From NCBI GenBank assembly GCA_021604845.1, contig BQJT01000009.1, forward strand, positions 1 through 45,918: 45,918 nucleotides of DNA, read 5' to 3'. Shown in pieces: positions 7,661 to 18,371 of the stretch (position 1 is the stretch's first letter; every line of letters begins with the position of its first letter). The translations under genes and the position numbers were made by a program. The notes under the pieces were generated by a model. It saw only the letters and a list, made by a program, of their open reading frames with translations, made no database searches and was not told the DNA's origin. Source of the DNA: Cyclobacteriaceae bacterium. Lineage in GTDB: Bacteria > Bacteroidota > Bacteroidia > Cytophagales > Cyclobacteriaceae.

Positions 7661-8647
7661 CTACACGGAATAGTAAAAGGAATCCCTCAGAAGTTCCAGA
7701 CTTTTCGGAATAGCAGTGATTGGATCTTCATTTCCTTCAAACTCCAGTGAGACATACCCTTTGTAATTTACCGCTCGTAGTATTGATGCAATCCTTTGAT
7801 AGTCCAAATCGAGTGAATACCATTTCCCTCCACCATAATAGGTTTTTGCCTGTACCAATATAGTTTGGTCCGCCAGGGTTTCCATTTGAGCATAACCTTC
7901 CTCCAAAAAATTTCCGGTATCCAGGGTTATCCTCAGCCAGGGTGAATCAATCTCATCTACAATTCGCTTTACTCCGGCAGCGGTACGTCCGAGTCCCCAA
8001 TGGTTTTCCAGTCCAAGTTGTACCCCGCATTTTTCCGCAGTAGGCAGGCATCGTTCAATGGCATCAATTACCCACTTAAATCCATCTTCGTCACTATATC
8101 CCGCAATAGCCGGCTCTATACCCTGGTTCGCCATGAACTCATCGAAGTCTTTGATTGTCCCCCAACGTCCTGTATTCAAACGCATGGTTGGGATGCCCAG
8201 CTGGTATGCAAGCTCGATCTGGTGGATGGTCAATGCTATATTTTCTTCACGATCTGCTTTGTCCGGGCTAACAAATCCCTGGTGGGTTGAAAATCCGCAT
8301 AAGTCAAGACCGTTATGAAAAGCCCGCTTTTTTAACTTCTGTAGATAACTGTTTTCTTCAGATGTCATTTGCCACAACAGTAGCTCAACGCCATCGAAGC
8401 CCATAGCGGCGGCCTGGTCAATGCACAGTTCCACCGGGGTTTGTTCCTTTGGGCCATTGAATTGCCAGAAAGAGTAGGTGGAAACAGCTATGGGGTTATG
8501 TCTGACCGTGGGCTCTTTCAAAGGACGCTCTTCTGAAACTTCCGGTGGTGCTTGCTGTTGACAACCGATTATAGTGGATCCTATGGCGGCAACAGCGCCG
8601 CCTTTCAGGAAATCTCTTCTGGTTTTGTTGGGTATTTTTGATTTCAT
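7661..8647 (-). CDS. Tat-exported sugar phosphate isomerase/epimerase (TIM-barrel) lipoprotein
   Basis: The protein has 328 residues. Its N-terminus carries both a Tat motif (TRRDFLKGG) and a lipobox (STIIGC, Cys about 29), so it is probably exported folded and anchored as a lipoprotein. The rest matches the xylose-isomerase-like TIM-barrel family: DQAAAMGFDGVELLLW, LGLENHWGLGR, ITLDTGNFLEEG and GYVSLEFEGNEDP carry the usual Glu, His and Asp metal ligands. Such proteins are abundant in Bacteroidota sugar-catabolic loci. The substrate cannot be told. It is divergent from the VCBS protein gene that follows. Confidence 0.85.
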   Translation of the reverse strand: MKSKIPNKTRRDFLKGGAVAAIGSTIIGCQQQAPPEVSEERPLKEPTVRHNPIAVSTYSFWQFNGPKEQTPVELCIDQAAAMGFDGVELLLWQMTSEENSYLQKLKKRAFHNGLDLCGFSTHQGFVSPDKADREENIALTIHQIELAYQLGIPTMRLNTGRWGTIKDFDEFMANQGIEPAIAGYSDEDGFKWVIDAIERCLPTAEKCGVQLGLENHWGLGRTAAGVKRIVDEIDSPWLRITLDTGNFLEEGYAQMETLADQTILVQAKTYYGGGKWYSLDLDYQRIASILRAVNYKGYVSLEFEGNEDPITAIPKSLELLRDSFYYSV

Positions 8648-8771
8648 AAGGGCATGTTAATGAATTTAGCAGGATCTGTCTGTCAAGGATTTGTTATATT
8701 ATACGGATAATATTTTCCAGGCTATTAGAATTACTCATAAATCCTTGACTGACCTGATCTTCTCAAGTTGG

Positions 8772-9938
8772 ATGCTGTTAAAAGCTACTCAGAAAATAAG
8801 CCTGATACTAATAGTATTGCAGTTAAATGCAGCGTTAGCCACAGCCCAACAGCCCAGACAATTATCCTTTACTCCCCAATTATTATGTATTGACAATAAC
8901 GAAGCCTGCGCGGTAGGGGATATCAACCAGGACGGCTTGCCCGATATAGTGGCAGGACGCCTTTGGTATGCCGCACCTGATTTTGTGCCCAGGCCGGTAA
9001 GACCCTTGGAATTACAGGGGCTGGAATACGCCAAGAATAACGGAGAGCATTTATGGGATATGAATGCGGATGGTTGGCCGGATATCGTGACTTCAGGTTA
9101 TGAAGAACCCAGCATTCGCTGGTTCGAAAACCCCGGTTTAGATTACTTAAACAAAGGTCTGGAATGGGAAAAACACCTTTTAGTCAAAACGGAAATAATC
9201 CGCAGTGAGATCGGATTGTTTGAGGATCTAGATGCTGATGGAGTACCGGAATACATTCTAAACAGTTGGCACGACCCTAATCCTTTTCATTTTTGGAAGC
9301 TGAAAGCAGGAGGGTCAGGCATTGAATACGCCACCTCCATCCTGGTAGGTCCCCGCAATGGGCATGGGGTAGGGGTTGGAGATATAAACGGTGATCTTCG
9401 ACCGGATATTCTTTTTGATGAAGGATGGTACCAGCAGCCAGATGATTGGGAAACCGATTGGATCTGGCATAAAGATTGGAAGTTAGATGATTCCAGCTGT
9501 CCCATGCTGGTTCAGGACGTGAACAAAGACGGCAGAAATGACATTATATTCGGCCGGGCTCATAATTACGGGTTGTACTGGATGGAACAAGGGATTCCCG
9601 TGGGCGATTCCACGGTGTGGATCAAACTTGTAATCGATGACTCCTGGTCACAGGTTCACACCATGAGCTGGGCAGATTTGGATGGAGACGGACATGGGGA
9701 GCTGATTACCGGCAAAAGGGTATGGGCACATTTGGGAAAGGACCCGGGGGCCAATGAACCTCCGGTTATTTACAGATATGTGTGGAGTAGTGAAAAACAG
9801 ATATTCGAACGATTTGAGATCAATATTGGTGAGGTTAGTACCGGATTGTTTATTCAGGTAGCGGATTTGAATCAGGACCAGAAACCAGACCTTGTAGTGG
9901 CGGGCCGACTAGGGACTTTCATCCTTTGGCAAGACTAG
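8772..9938 (+). CDS. Secreted VCBS/FG-GAP repeat protein
   Basis: From the ATG at 8772 this is a 388-residue protein with a signal peptide (MLLKATQKISLILIVLQLNA, then ATAQ). The rest is a series of FG-GAP/VCBS repeats with calcium-binding-like loops: GDINQDGLPDIVAG, WDMNADGWPDIVTSG, EDLDADGVPEYI, GDINGDLRPDILFD, QDVNKDGRNDIIFG, ADLDGDGHGELITG and ADLNQDQKPDLVVAG. These form a seven-bladed beta-propeller, a secreted or cell-surface fold used for binding. The frame is open to a TTG at 8691, but that would precede the signal peptide with a charged tail, so I prefer 8772. Confidence 0.85.
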   Translation: MLLKATQKISLILIVLQLNAALATAQQPRQLSFTPQLLCIDNNEACAVGDINQDGLPDIVAGRLWYAAPDFVPRPVRPLELQGLEYAKNNGEHLWDMNADGWPDIVTSGYEEPSIRWFENPGLDYLNKGLEWEKHLLVKTEIIRSEIGLFEDLDADGVPEYILNSWHDPNPFHFWKLKAGGSGIEYATSILVGPRNGHGVGVGDINGDLRPDILFDEGWYQQPDDWETDWIWHKDWKLDDSSCPMLVQDVNKDGRNDIIFGRAHNYGLYWMEQGIPVGDSTVWIKLVIDDSWSQVHTMSWADLDGDGHGELITGKRVWAHLGKDPGANEPPVIYRYVWSSEKQIFERFEINIGEVSTGLFIQVADLNQDQKPDLVVAGRLGTFILWQD

Positions 9939-10003
9939 GGCAATATTCGAAGCGCTGAATTACCTCGTGAGTGATAACATTGAAATTTACCAAAAATGAA
10001 TGT

Positions 10004-10579
10004 TCAGATCCTGGTGCATACGATTACCCCGGTGGACCATTCCAGCGTGGAGCTCACCAGGTCTTTTCTTTGGGCAAGGTGTTCCAGCAAGATGCTGGCT
10101 TTTTCCGCATGACCATCCGGCCAATTTGGCTGTGGAAGCATATCGTCAATCACGTAGAAACCTCCTGGTTTAATGAGGTCTAAAGTTTCTTCAAGTAAGG
10201 AGTATTTACCCGGCCAGGCGTCTGCAAAAACCAGGTCAAAAGGGACTCCCTGGTATGATTTTATCCATTGAGCACCATCTTCACAAAGCAGCGATAGGCG
10301 AGAATCTTTACCAAATAGCTTCTCTGAAACCGATATCAGCTCCGGGTCATTGTCAATTGAGATTATCGATGACCCTTTATCCATACCATCCAGCATCCAG
10401 CACAAGGAAGCACCAATTCCGGTTCCTAATTCCAAGAACCGACCATTTGACCTGGAGGCCACCAGTACCCGTAACAAAGAGCCAGCTTTTTCATCTGAAG
10501 CCATGTCAAATCCTAATTCCCGACACTTGAACTGTACCTGTTTAAGAATGGGTGGTGGGGTGATTTGCCTTTGGTTCAA
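10004..10579 (-). CDS. SAM-dependent O-methyltransferase-like protein
   Basis: This 191-residue protein is a class I methyltransferase: FLELGTGIGASLCWML is the SAM-binding glycine motif, IISIDNDPEL the acidic end of strand 2, FDLVFADAWPGKY motif II, and LIKPGGFYVIDD motif III. It resembles catechol-type O-methyltransferases, but the substrate is unknown. The start is taken as TTG at 10577-10579, giving the usual family N-terminus. There is no ATG, and the same frame stays open for 53 codons back to the stop of the AIM24 gene. Confidence 0.8.
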   Translation of the reverse strand: MNQRQITPPPILKQVQFKCRELGFDMASDEKAGSLLRVLVASRSNGRFLELGTGIGASLCWMLDGMDKGSSIISIDNDPELISVSEKLFGKDSRLSLLCEDGAQWIKSYQGVPFDLVFADAWPGKYSLLEETLDLIKPGGFYVIDDMLPQPNWPDGHAEKASILLEHLAQRKDLVSSTLEWSTGVIVCTRI

Positions 10580-10700
10580 GTAGAAATCGTTAAAATTAAA
10601 AAGCTTTTCAATTCTTCCGGCGCCCGGAATAACAAGTAGTATTTTGATATTGTTGGGGTAATTTGCAGGCCGGTGATAAACACCACTGTAAGAACTAACA

Positions 10701-10735
10701 TGCTCTATGCTCCCTGCTCTATGCTCCCTGCTTAT
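10701..10735. repeat. Imperfect heptanucleotide repeat (five units)
   Basis: Five consecutive 7-base units, TGCTCTA and TGCTCCC alternating and ending TGCTTAT, fill the gap between the methyltransferase and AIM24 genes. The first 14-base pair is exactly duplicated. The same words recur in the aldo/keto reductase gene at 18271-18305. Confidence 0.85.
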
Positions 10736-10738
10736 TTC

Positions 10739-11530
10739 CTAGTTATCTCCATCAATCATTCTTCCCAACCCGCCAAGTACTGAACCTTCACCTTTAGATG
10801 ATCCGCCCGCTCTTGGAGCATGCTTTATAATTCGATCTGCCAGCCGGGAAAAGGGTAAACTTTGGAGCAGCACTTTACCAGTACCCCGGACAGTTGCCAG
10901 AAATAAACCTTCGCCTCCAAAAAACATGGATTTCAAATTTCCCGCTCTTTCTATACTGTAATCCAAACCAGGTGTAAATGCAACAATACAACCAGTATCA
11001 ATTAATAGTGATTCATTGTTTAGCTGCTTTTCTACTACCGTCCCACCGGCGTGTAAAAACGCCAGCCCATCACCTCTTAATTTTTGAAGGATAAACCCTT
11101 CACCCCCGAAGAATCCGGTACCCAATTTTTTGGTAAAGGCAATGGAGACTTCCGTCCCTTTGGCAGCGCATAAAAACGCATCTTTCTGACATAAGATCTC
11201 TCCATTAACAGTACTCAAGTCGATGGGAATAATTGACCCGGGGTAGGGGGCGGCAAAGCTTACTTCCTTTTTCCCCTGTCCAACATTGGTAAAATGAGTT
11301 AGGAATATTGATTCTCCAGTCAATACCCTTTTCCCTACATTAAGCAGTTTACCAAATATGCCTTCATCGGGCTGCGAGCCATCCCCCAATTTCGCTTCGA
11401 ATTTAATATCCCGGTCCATCCAGTTCATAGTGCCTGCTTCCGCAATTACCGTTTCCTGTGGATCCAGTTCAATGGAAACTACCTGCATATCATCTCCATG
11501 GATGGTGTAGTCAATTTTGTGTGAATTCAT
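10739..11530 (-). CDS. AIM24 / TIGR00266-family protein
   Basis: The protein has 263 residues and starts at the ATG 11528-11530. It shows the AIM24 (DUF124) family pattern: [12 protein letters not shown] near the N-terminus, [49 protein letters not shown] and the second [15 protein letters not shown]. These form two pseudo-repeats of a tryptophan-RNA-binding-attenuator-like beta fold. The Gly-rich tail ([18 protein letters not shown]) is typical. The family is widespread in bacteria and linked to mitochondrial inner-membrane organisation in yeast; its bacterial biochemical role is not established. Confidence 0.88.
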   Translation of the reverse strand: MNSHKIDYTIHGDDMQVVSIELDPQETVIAEAGTMNWMDRDIKFEAKLGDGSQPDEGIFGKLLNVGKRVLTGESIFLTHFTNVGQGKKEVSFAAPYPGSIIPIDLSTVNGEILCQKDAFLCAAKGTEVSIAFTKKLGTGFFGGEGFILQKLRGDGLAFLHAGGTVVEKQLNNESLLIDTGCIVAFTPGLDYSIERAGNLKSMFFGGEGLFLATVRGTGKVLLQSLPFSRLADRIIKHAPRAGGSSKGEGSVLGGLGRMIDGDN

Positions 11531-14038
<2,508 letters not shown>

Positions 14039-14058
14039 AACATAAAACAAGTGAAATC

Positions 14059-14091
14059 GAAAAAGGTGGATGGCTAACATCCACCTTTTTC
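14059..14091. terminator. Bidirectional Rho-independent terminator
   Basis: A perfect 14-bp stem, GAAAAAGGTGGATG (14059-14072) with its reverse complement at 14078-14091, surrounds a 5-base GCTAA loop. The A-run and T-run at the stem ends make it work in both directions, ending katG (stop at 14038) and the convergent acetyltransferase (stop at 14120). Confidence 0.92.
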
Positions 14092-14119
14092 AATTGAAGT
14101 GGTTACCATTGTTGAAATA

Positions 14120-14665
14120 TTACCGGACGGTTTCCAGCCAATCCCGTTTATCTATACGATAAATATTTACCGGCATATTTTTAAATACACTTCGTTTTGT
14201 TTTCACCATTCCGTTTTTTAAGGCTACCCTCGCTGACCGTTCATTGTCAACATGAATTGTGGAAATCAGGGAATCTGTAAAATCGTTTTCAAACGCATAA
14301 TTGCGACATTTAATCGCCGCTTCTGATGCATATCCGTTATTCCAAAATTGTGGCATTATCGAATATGAAACTTCAAGCTCTGTCAAACCGTCTACCTCCT
14401 GTATCAACAGTCCAGATTGCCCGATGAATTCGTTGGAACTTTTGTCAATTAATACGTTCATCCCCCCTAAATCATTTTCATATCTGTCCATCATTTTATC
14501 AAACCATAGTTTGCATTGTTCATTAGCCGATTTAATATCCTGCATTCCTAAAAACCTTGCAGCATCGGAGTTTTTAAAGAACTCAACCCATTTATTAAAA
14601 TCGGATTGCTTTAAAAGCCTGAATTTTAACCTGGCTGTTTCCTGACCTTCCAGCAAATATTTCAT
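14120..14665 (-). CDS. GNAT-family N-acetyltransferase (RimJ/RimL-like)
   Basis: This 181-residue protein is of the Acetyltransf_3 type: RLKFRLLKQSDFNKWVEFF at the start, FIGQSGLLIQEVDG in the central strand, and FWNNGYASEAAIKCRNYAFEN, the acetyl-CoA-binding (R/Q)xxGxG/A-like segment, here NNGYAS. It ends with ISTIHVDNERSARVALKNGM, in which N-x-x-S-x-x-x-x-x-K-x-G-M is the family hallmark. The acceptor could be a protein N-terminus or a small amine. It converges on katG with the shared terminator between. Confidence 0.88.
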   Translation of the reverse strand: MKYLLEGQETARLKFRLLKQSDFNKWVEFFKNSDAARFLGMQDIKSANEQCKLWFDKMMDRYENDLGGMNVLIDKSSNEFIGQSGLLIQEVDGLTELEVSYSIMPQFWNNGYASEAAIKCRNYAFENDFTDSLISTIHVDNERSARVALKNGMVKTKRSVFKNMPVNIYRIDKRDWLETVR

Positions 14666-14721
14666 TTATCTATCATATTTCATTGACAATATACATCGGT
14701 TTATCAGCCGGTACAGAATAC

Positions 14722-16599
14722 TCACGACAGTTCATCCAATTCTAACCAGCGCAGCGTTTTTTCATCAATCAGTTGTGTCAAGGTTCCCATCCGTTCTGTA
14801 ATCTTTTGAATTTCACTATAGTCAGAAGATCCCTGGTTGAGGGACTGGTTCAGCACCTCCTGTTCCAACTCCAGGTTTTCAATCTCTTTTTCAAGTGACT
14901 GGTATTCCTGCCTTTCCTTGTAAGTCAGTTTTTTCCTGACCGGTGTGGACCTGGATTTAGGTGGGGATTTTTCTATAGTTTTATCTACCCGGGATGAACT
15001 GGTGGCCGCCTTGGTTTCTCGATACCCTGAATAGCTGTCGATGGTACTTTTCACTTTTCCATCACCCTCAAATACTAATAGCTCATCCACCAGTTTGTCC
15101 ATAAAATAGCGATCATGGGACACCAGCAGCAGGCAGCCCTTAAAGTTTTCCAGGAATGACTCAAGTTTGTTAAGGGTCATAAGATCCAGATCATTAGTAG
15201 GTTCATCCAGAATCAGAAAGTTGGGATTACGGATCAATACCGTCAGTAAATAAAGTCTTCTTTTTTCGCCTCCACTTAATCTGGAGTAATAGGTGCGCTG
15301 CATTTTTGGTGGAAATAAAAAGTATTCTAAAAATTGAGAAGCGGTAAGTTGCTTTCCATTTCCCAGGGTGATTACTTCGGCGATATCAGTTAACACTTCA
15401 AGCACACGCTTATCCTCATTAAGTACCAGACCTTTTTGTGAATAGTAGCCGAAGACCGTAGTGGCTCCGTAGTCAATTTTGCCAGAATCTGCTTCCAAAG
15501 TACCAGTAACTAAATTGAGGAAGGTACTTTTTCCTACCCCGTTGGGCCCAACGATTCCAATTCGGGAACCCTTCTTAAATGTGTGGGAAAAGGTGTCAAG
15601 CATCAGATTGGTGCCAAAACTTTTCGATACCTTGTGCATCTCTACTATTTTTCCGCCAACTCTAGACATTTTAACTTCCAACCGCAGTGAGTCTTTGCTG
15701 GTTTTGGTCTGAGCTTTTTCTTTGATTCCCTGATAAGCATCAATTCTGGATTTCGATTTGGTGGTTCGTGCTTTGGGGCTTCTTCGCAACCATTCAAGTT
15801 CTTTTTTCATCAGTTGCTGCGCTTTGTGCACCTCAGTTTGCAGGTTGGCTTCCCGCTCTGCTTTCTTTTCCAAAAAGTGCGCGTAATTGCCCCGGTAATG
15901 AAATAGGCTACCCTCGTCCAATTCCATGATGTGATTACAAACCCGATCCAGGAAATATCGATCGTGAGTCACCATCAAAAGGGTAATGGAAGATTTAGAC
16001 AGGTACTGCTCCAGCCACTCGATCATTTCGACATCCAAATGATTGGTGGGTTCATCCAGAATCAGCAGGTCAGGATCATCCAGCAGCGTCACGGCCATCG
16101 CCAATCTCTTTTTTTCACCGCCGGACAGCGTTCCCAATATTCGATGGAGACCGGTGATGTTAAATCGACTCAACAATTGCTCTAGTCTTCTTTTATAGTC
16201 CCAGGCATTTTGCGCATCCATTTCAGCAGAGACATGTTCAAAAACCTTTTGATTTTCTTCAGACTGGTTCTTTTCCTGCATTTCCAGCGCTAACTGGTAG
16301 TTTCTGATTGTCTCGGCCAGGTCGGTTTGTACAGTATCTATAAATTCCCTGATACTTACGGAATTATCAATCTGCGGATCCTGCTCCAGATAGCCCAATT
16401 TAATACCCTTTCTTAAATGGACCTGACCTTCTTCCGGTGCATCCTGCCCGGCTAGTATTCTTAAAAGGGTGGACTTCCCGGCGCCATTCCTGGCAATTAG
16501 GCCTACCTTGTGGCCTTTGTTGATACCCAATTTCAGGTCCTTAAAAAGGGGATTCTCGCTATATTGTTTGGTAAGGCCTTCAGCCGATAAAAAAATCAT
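14722..16599 (-). CDS. ABC-F family ATPase (Uup-like)
   Basis: The protein has 625 residues with two ABC domains and no membrane segments. The first Walker A is ARNGAGKST (the usual leading Gly is Ala), followed by LSGGEKKRLAMA and LLILDEPTNHLD. The second is GPNGVGKST with LSGGEKRRLYLL and FLILDEPTNDLD. The linker (about 240-310) is charged and helical, and the C-terminus (about 540-625) is a coiled coil rich in Glu and Lys, as in Uup. ABC-F proteins act on ribosomes or on branched DNA intermediates. Uup type is the best guess, and an antibiotic-resistance role is not indicated. Confidence 0.9.
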   Translation of the reverse strand: MIFLSAEGLTKQYSENPLFKDLKLGINKGHKVGLIARNGAGKSTLLRILAGQDAPEEGQVHLRKGIKLGYLEQDPQIDNSVSIREFIDTVQTDLAETIRNYQLALEMQEKNQSEENQKVFEHVSAEMDAQNAWDYKRRLEQLLSRFNITGLHRILGTLSGGEKKRLAMAVTLLDDPDLLILDEPTNHLDVEMIEWLEQYLSKSSITLLMVTHDRYFLDRVCNHIMELDEGSLFHYRGNYAHFLEKKAEREANLQTEVHKAQQLMKKELEWLRRSPKARTTKSKSRIDAYQGIKEKAQTKTSKDSLRLEVKMSRVGGKIVEMHKVSKSFGTNLMLDTFSHTFKKGSRIGIVGPNGVGKSTFLNLVTGTLEADSGKIDYGATTVFGYYSQKGLVLNEDKRVLEVLTDIAEVITLGNGKQLTASQFLEYFLFPPKMQRTYYSRLSGGEKRRLYLLTVLIRNPNFLILDEPTNDLDLMTLNKLESFLENFKGCLLLVSHDRYFMDKLVDELLVFEGDGKVKSTIDSYSGYRETKAATSSSRVDKTIEKSPPKSRSTPVRKKLTYKERQEYQSLEKEIENLELEQEVLNQSLNQGSSDYSEIQKITERMGTLTQLIDEKTLRWLELDELS

Positions 16600-16626
16600 G
16601 AATAAACAGAGTTAGTCGAAATTATT

Positions 16627-16668
16627 CTAAATCACTAAACCACTTAACCACCAACCCCCAATTTACTT
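16627..16668. repeat. Intergenic heptanucleotide-periodic tract (six units)
   Basis: Between the ABC-F and TRIC genes, six consecutive 7-base units can be aligned, for example CTAAATC, then ACTAAAC, later CCACCAA and CCCCCAA. The units drift gradually rather than being exact copies. The same kind of tract occurs at 33338-33393. Confidence 0.6.
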
Positions 16669-16748
16669 ATTCGGTCATCATCAAATAGTTTATCATCCCT
16701 GATTTAATCATGCTTCTTTCCCCAAATGATGATTATAGTGATTTACCA

Positions 16749-17366
16749 TTACTTCAAATACGGAAGCTGAATGTTCATACTTACCGCGATAATTCGGATG
16801 ATAACCACGGTAACTGCCGCAAGCAGTTCTGTGACCAAAGCAGACATCCCTATTAGATGACAGACAGAATAGACTATACCGCCGGCAACACACGCCAGGG
16901 CATATATATCTTTGCGGAACAACAGGGGTATTTCATTGATCAGGACGTCTCGAAGCACACCCCCAACGGATCCGGTTATAGCACCCATCATAATACAAAC
17001 CCAGAAGGGATAACCGGCGGCCAGACTTTTCTCGAACCCTACTACCGTAAATAGACCTAATCCAATAGAATCAAAGAGAAATAAGGTCTTGCCCCAACGG
17101 AATAAACCGGTTTTGAATATTTGGGTGGCCAGCAGCGCTACACCGGTAACCACTACGTAACTTGGTTCATGCATCCAAAACGGCGATACCCCCAATAGGA
17201 TATCCCGTACTGTTCCACCACCGATTGCGGTTATCAGACCTATTACATACGCGCCAAACAAGTCGAATTTCTTGTACGAGGCCAGGCGTATGCCACTTAC
17301 GGCGAAAGCAAAAGTGCCCAGCAGGTCAAAGATGTTGTTAATATTCAATGTTGACAGGTATTCCAT
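16749..17366 (-). CDS. TRIC-type cation channel (UPF0126 / YicG family)
   Basis: This 205-residue integral membrane protein has about seven hydrophobic helices and two copies of the family signature: AIGGGTVRDILLG (about 47-59) and GSVGGVLRDVLINEIP (about 132-147). Prokaryotic members form trimeric, K+-permeable channels related to animal TRIC. The GGG/GG-x-RD motifs are intact. The ATG lies 3 bases after the aldo/keto reductase stop, so it belongs to the same transcript. Confidence 0.9.
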   Translation of the reverse strand: MEYLSTLNINNIFDLLGTFAFAVSGIRLASYKKFDLFGAYVIGLITAIGGGTVRDILLGVSPFWMHEPSYVVVTGVALLATQIFKTGLFRWGKTLFLFDSIGLGLFTVVGFEKSLAAGYPFWVCIMMGAITGSVGGVLRDVLINEIPLLFRKDIYALACVAGGIVYSVCHLIGMSALVTELLAAVTVVIIRIIAVSMNIQLPYLK

Positions 17367-17369
17367 ATG

Positions 17370-18371
17370 CTAACGATGCGCCAGGTACTTGTTGGGTTCA
17401 AGCACCAATCTTAACTGCTGGTACTCCTGTTCCGTTAAGCGTGTCGCTGCAGTTGCCCCCGCATTCTCCATTAGTTGCTCCTGATTGCGCATGCCTGCTA
17501 CCACCGAGCAAACTGCCGGCCCCCTCAGTGCAAATTGTATTGCGGTCTGGGCCGGCGATCGGGTCTCGTTTGCGGAACTATCCATATTTACTTCCTGCGC
17601 CTCGAGTCTCACCCCTGGGCTTTGCTCTCCCGACCTTTGGCCCTGGTCCTCAATTCCTGCAACTAATCCGGCCATTCTTGCAACTGCTTCCTGCGGATAA
17701 CCAAGATATTCTTTCGGGGGCTTATTTACCAGCAAGCCCTTAGCCACCGCCCCACGTACCATCACTGCAATATTGTTCTTTTCAAGCAACCCCAGGCAAC
17801 TTTCTTCCGGTCGACGATCCAATAGACTGTACTGCATCATCACGCTTACCATGCTCGAGCGCTTAACATATTCCCTTATCACATTGGGCCTGATAGAACT
17901 GATCCCATAGGCTCTGATCTTACCCTGTTGTTTTAGTAGTTCAAATGCTTCGATGGTTTCGTCTATGGGGTCTTCAATGGTGCCTCCATGTAGTTGGTAT
18001 AGATCAATGTAATCGGTTTGCAGACGCTTTAAACTGCCTTCCACTGCCTGCAGAATATATTCTTTTCGGGGATTCCAGTCCCATCCTGATCCATCGGGCC
18101 GTAATTGATTACCCACTTTGGTAGCGAGATATACCTCTTTGCGTTTTGCGCGCAACGCCTGGCCCACGGTGGTTTCGTTCTCGCCTTTATTATAGATATC
18201 AGCAGTATCGAAGTAGTTAATACCCAAATCCACCGCCTTATGGAGCAGCCGTTCATTCAGTTTATATACCTGCTCCCTGCTCTTTCCTCCCTGCTCCATG
18301 CTCAAAGACATGCATCCAAAACTGATGCAGCTCAGCTTCCAGCCGATTCGAGGGAGTACTCTGTATTCCAT
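17370..18371 (-). CDS. Aldo/keto reductase with two low-complexity inserts
   Basis: This 333-residue cytoplasmic NADPH-dependent oxidoreductase has INYFDTADIYNKGENE with D55 and Y60 of the catalytic tetrad, ATKVGNQL with the Lys (about 85), and DYIDLYQLHGG with the His (about 128). The cofactor region is near GPAVCSVVAGMRNQEQL. The ATG at 18369-18371 overlaps the stop of the gamma-glutamyltransferase gene as TAATG; the frame is open 16 codons further but inside that gene. Two stretches look inserted relative to the usual family pattern: residues 23-34 (LSMEQGGKSREQ), encoded by heptanucleotide repeats, and residues about 241-271 (EDQGQRSGEQSP onward). The substrate is unknown. Confidence 0.88.
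   Translation of the reverse strand: MEYRVLPRIGWKLSCISFGCMSLSMEQGGKSREQVYKLNERLLHKAVDLGINYFDTADIYNKGENETTVGQALRAKRKEVYLATKVGNQLRPDGSGWDWNPRKEYILQAVEGSLKRLQTDYIDLYQLHGGTIEDPIDETIEAFELLKQQGKIRAYGISSIRPNVIREYVKRSSMVSVMMQYSLLDRRPEESCLGLLEKNNIAVMVRGAVAKGLLVNKPPKEYLGYPQEAVARMAGLVAGIEDQGQRSGEQSPGVRLEAQEVNMDSSANETRSPAQTAIQFALRGPAVCSVVAGMRNQEQLMENAGATAATRLTEQEYQQLRLVLEPNKYLAHR
18271..18305. repeat. Heptanucleotide repeat inside the aldo/keto reductase gene
   Basis: On the plus strand this reads as five 7-base units: TGCTCCC, TGCTCTT, TCCTCCC, TGCTCCA, TGCTCAA. It shares the 13-base word TGCTCCCTGCTCT with the intergenic tract at 10701-10735. Five heptads are 35 bases, but the frame of the host gene stays open. 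Confidence 0.8.

Noticed and set aside
14722-16599. The ABC-F protein as an antibiotic-resistance gene.
   Set aside because: The C-terminal coiled coil and overall layout fit Uup; there is no long interdomain arm of the ribosome-protection type and no resistance context.
16708-16893. A 61-codon minus-strand frame at the end of the TRIC gene.
   Set aside because: It overlaps the TRIC channel gene in another frame and has Cys/Arg-rich random-looking composition.
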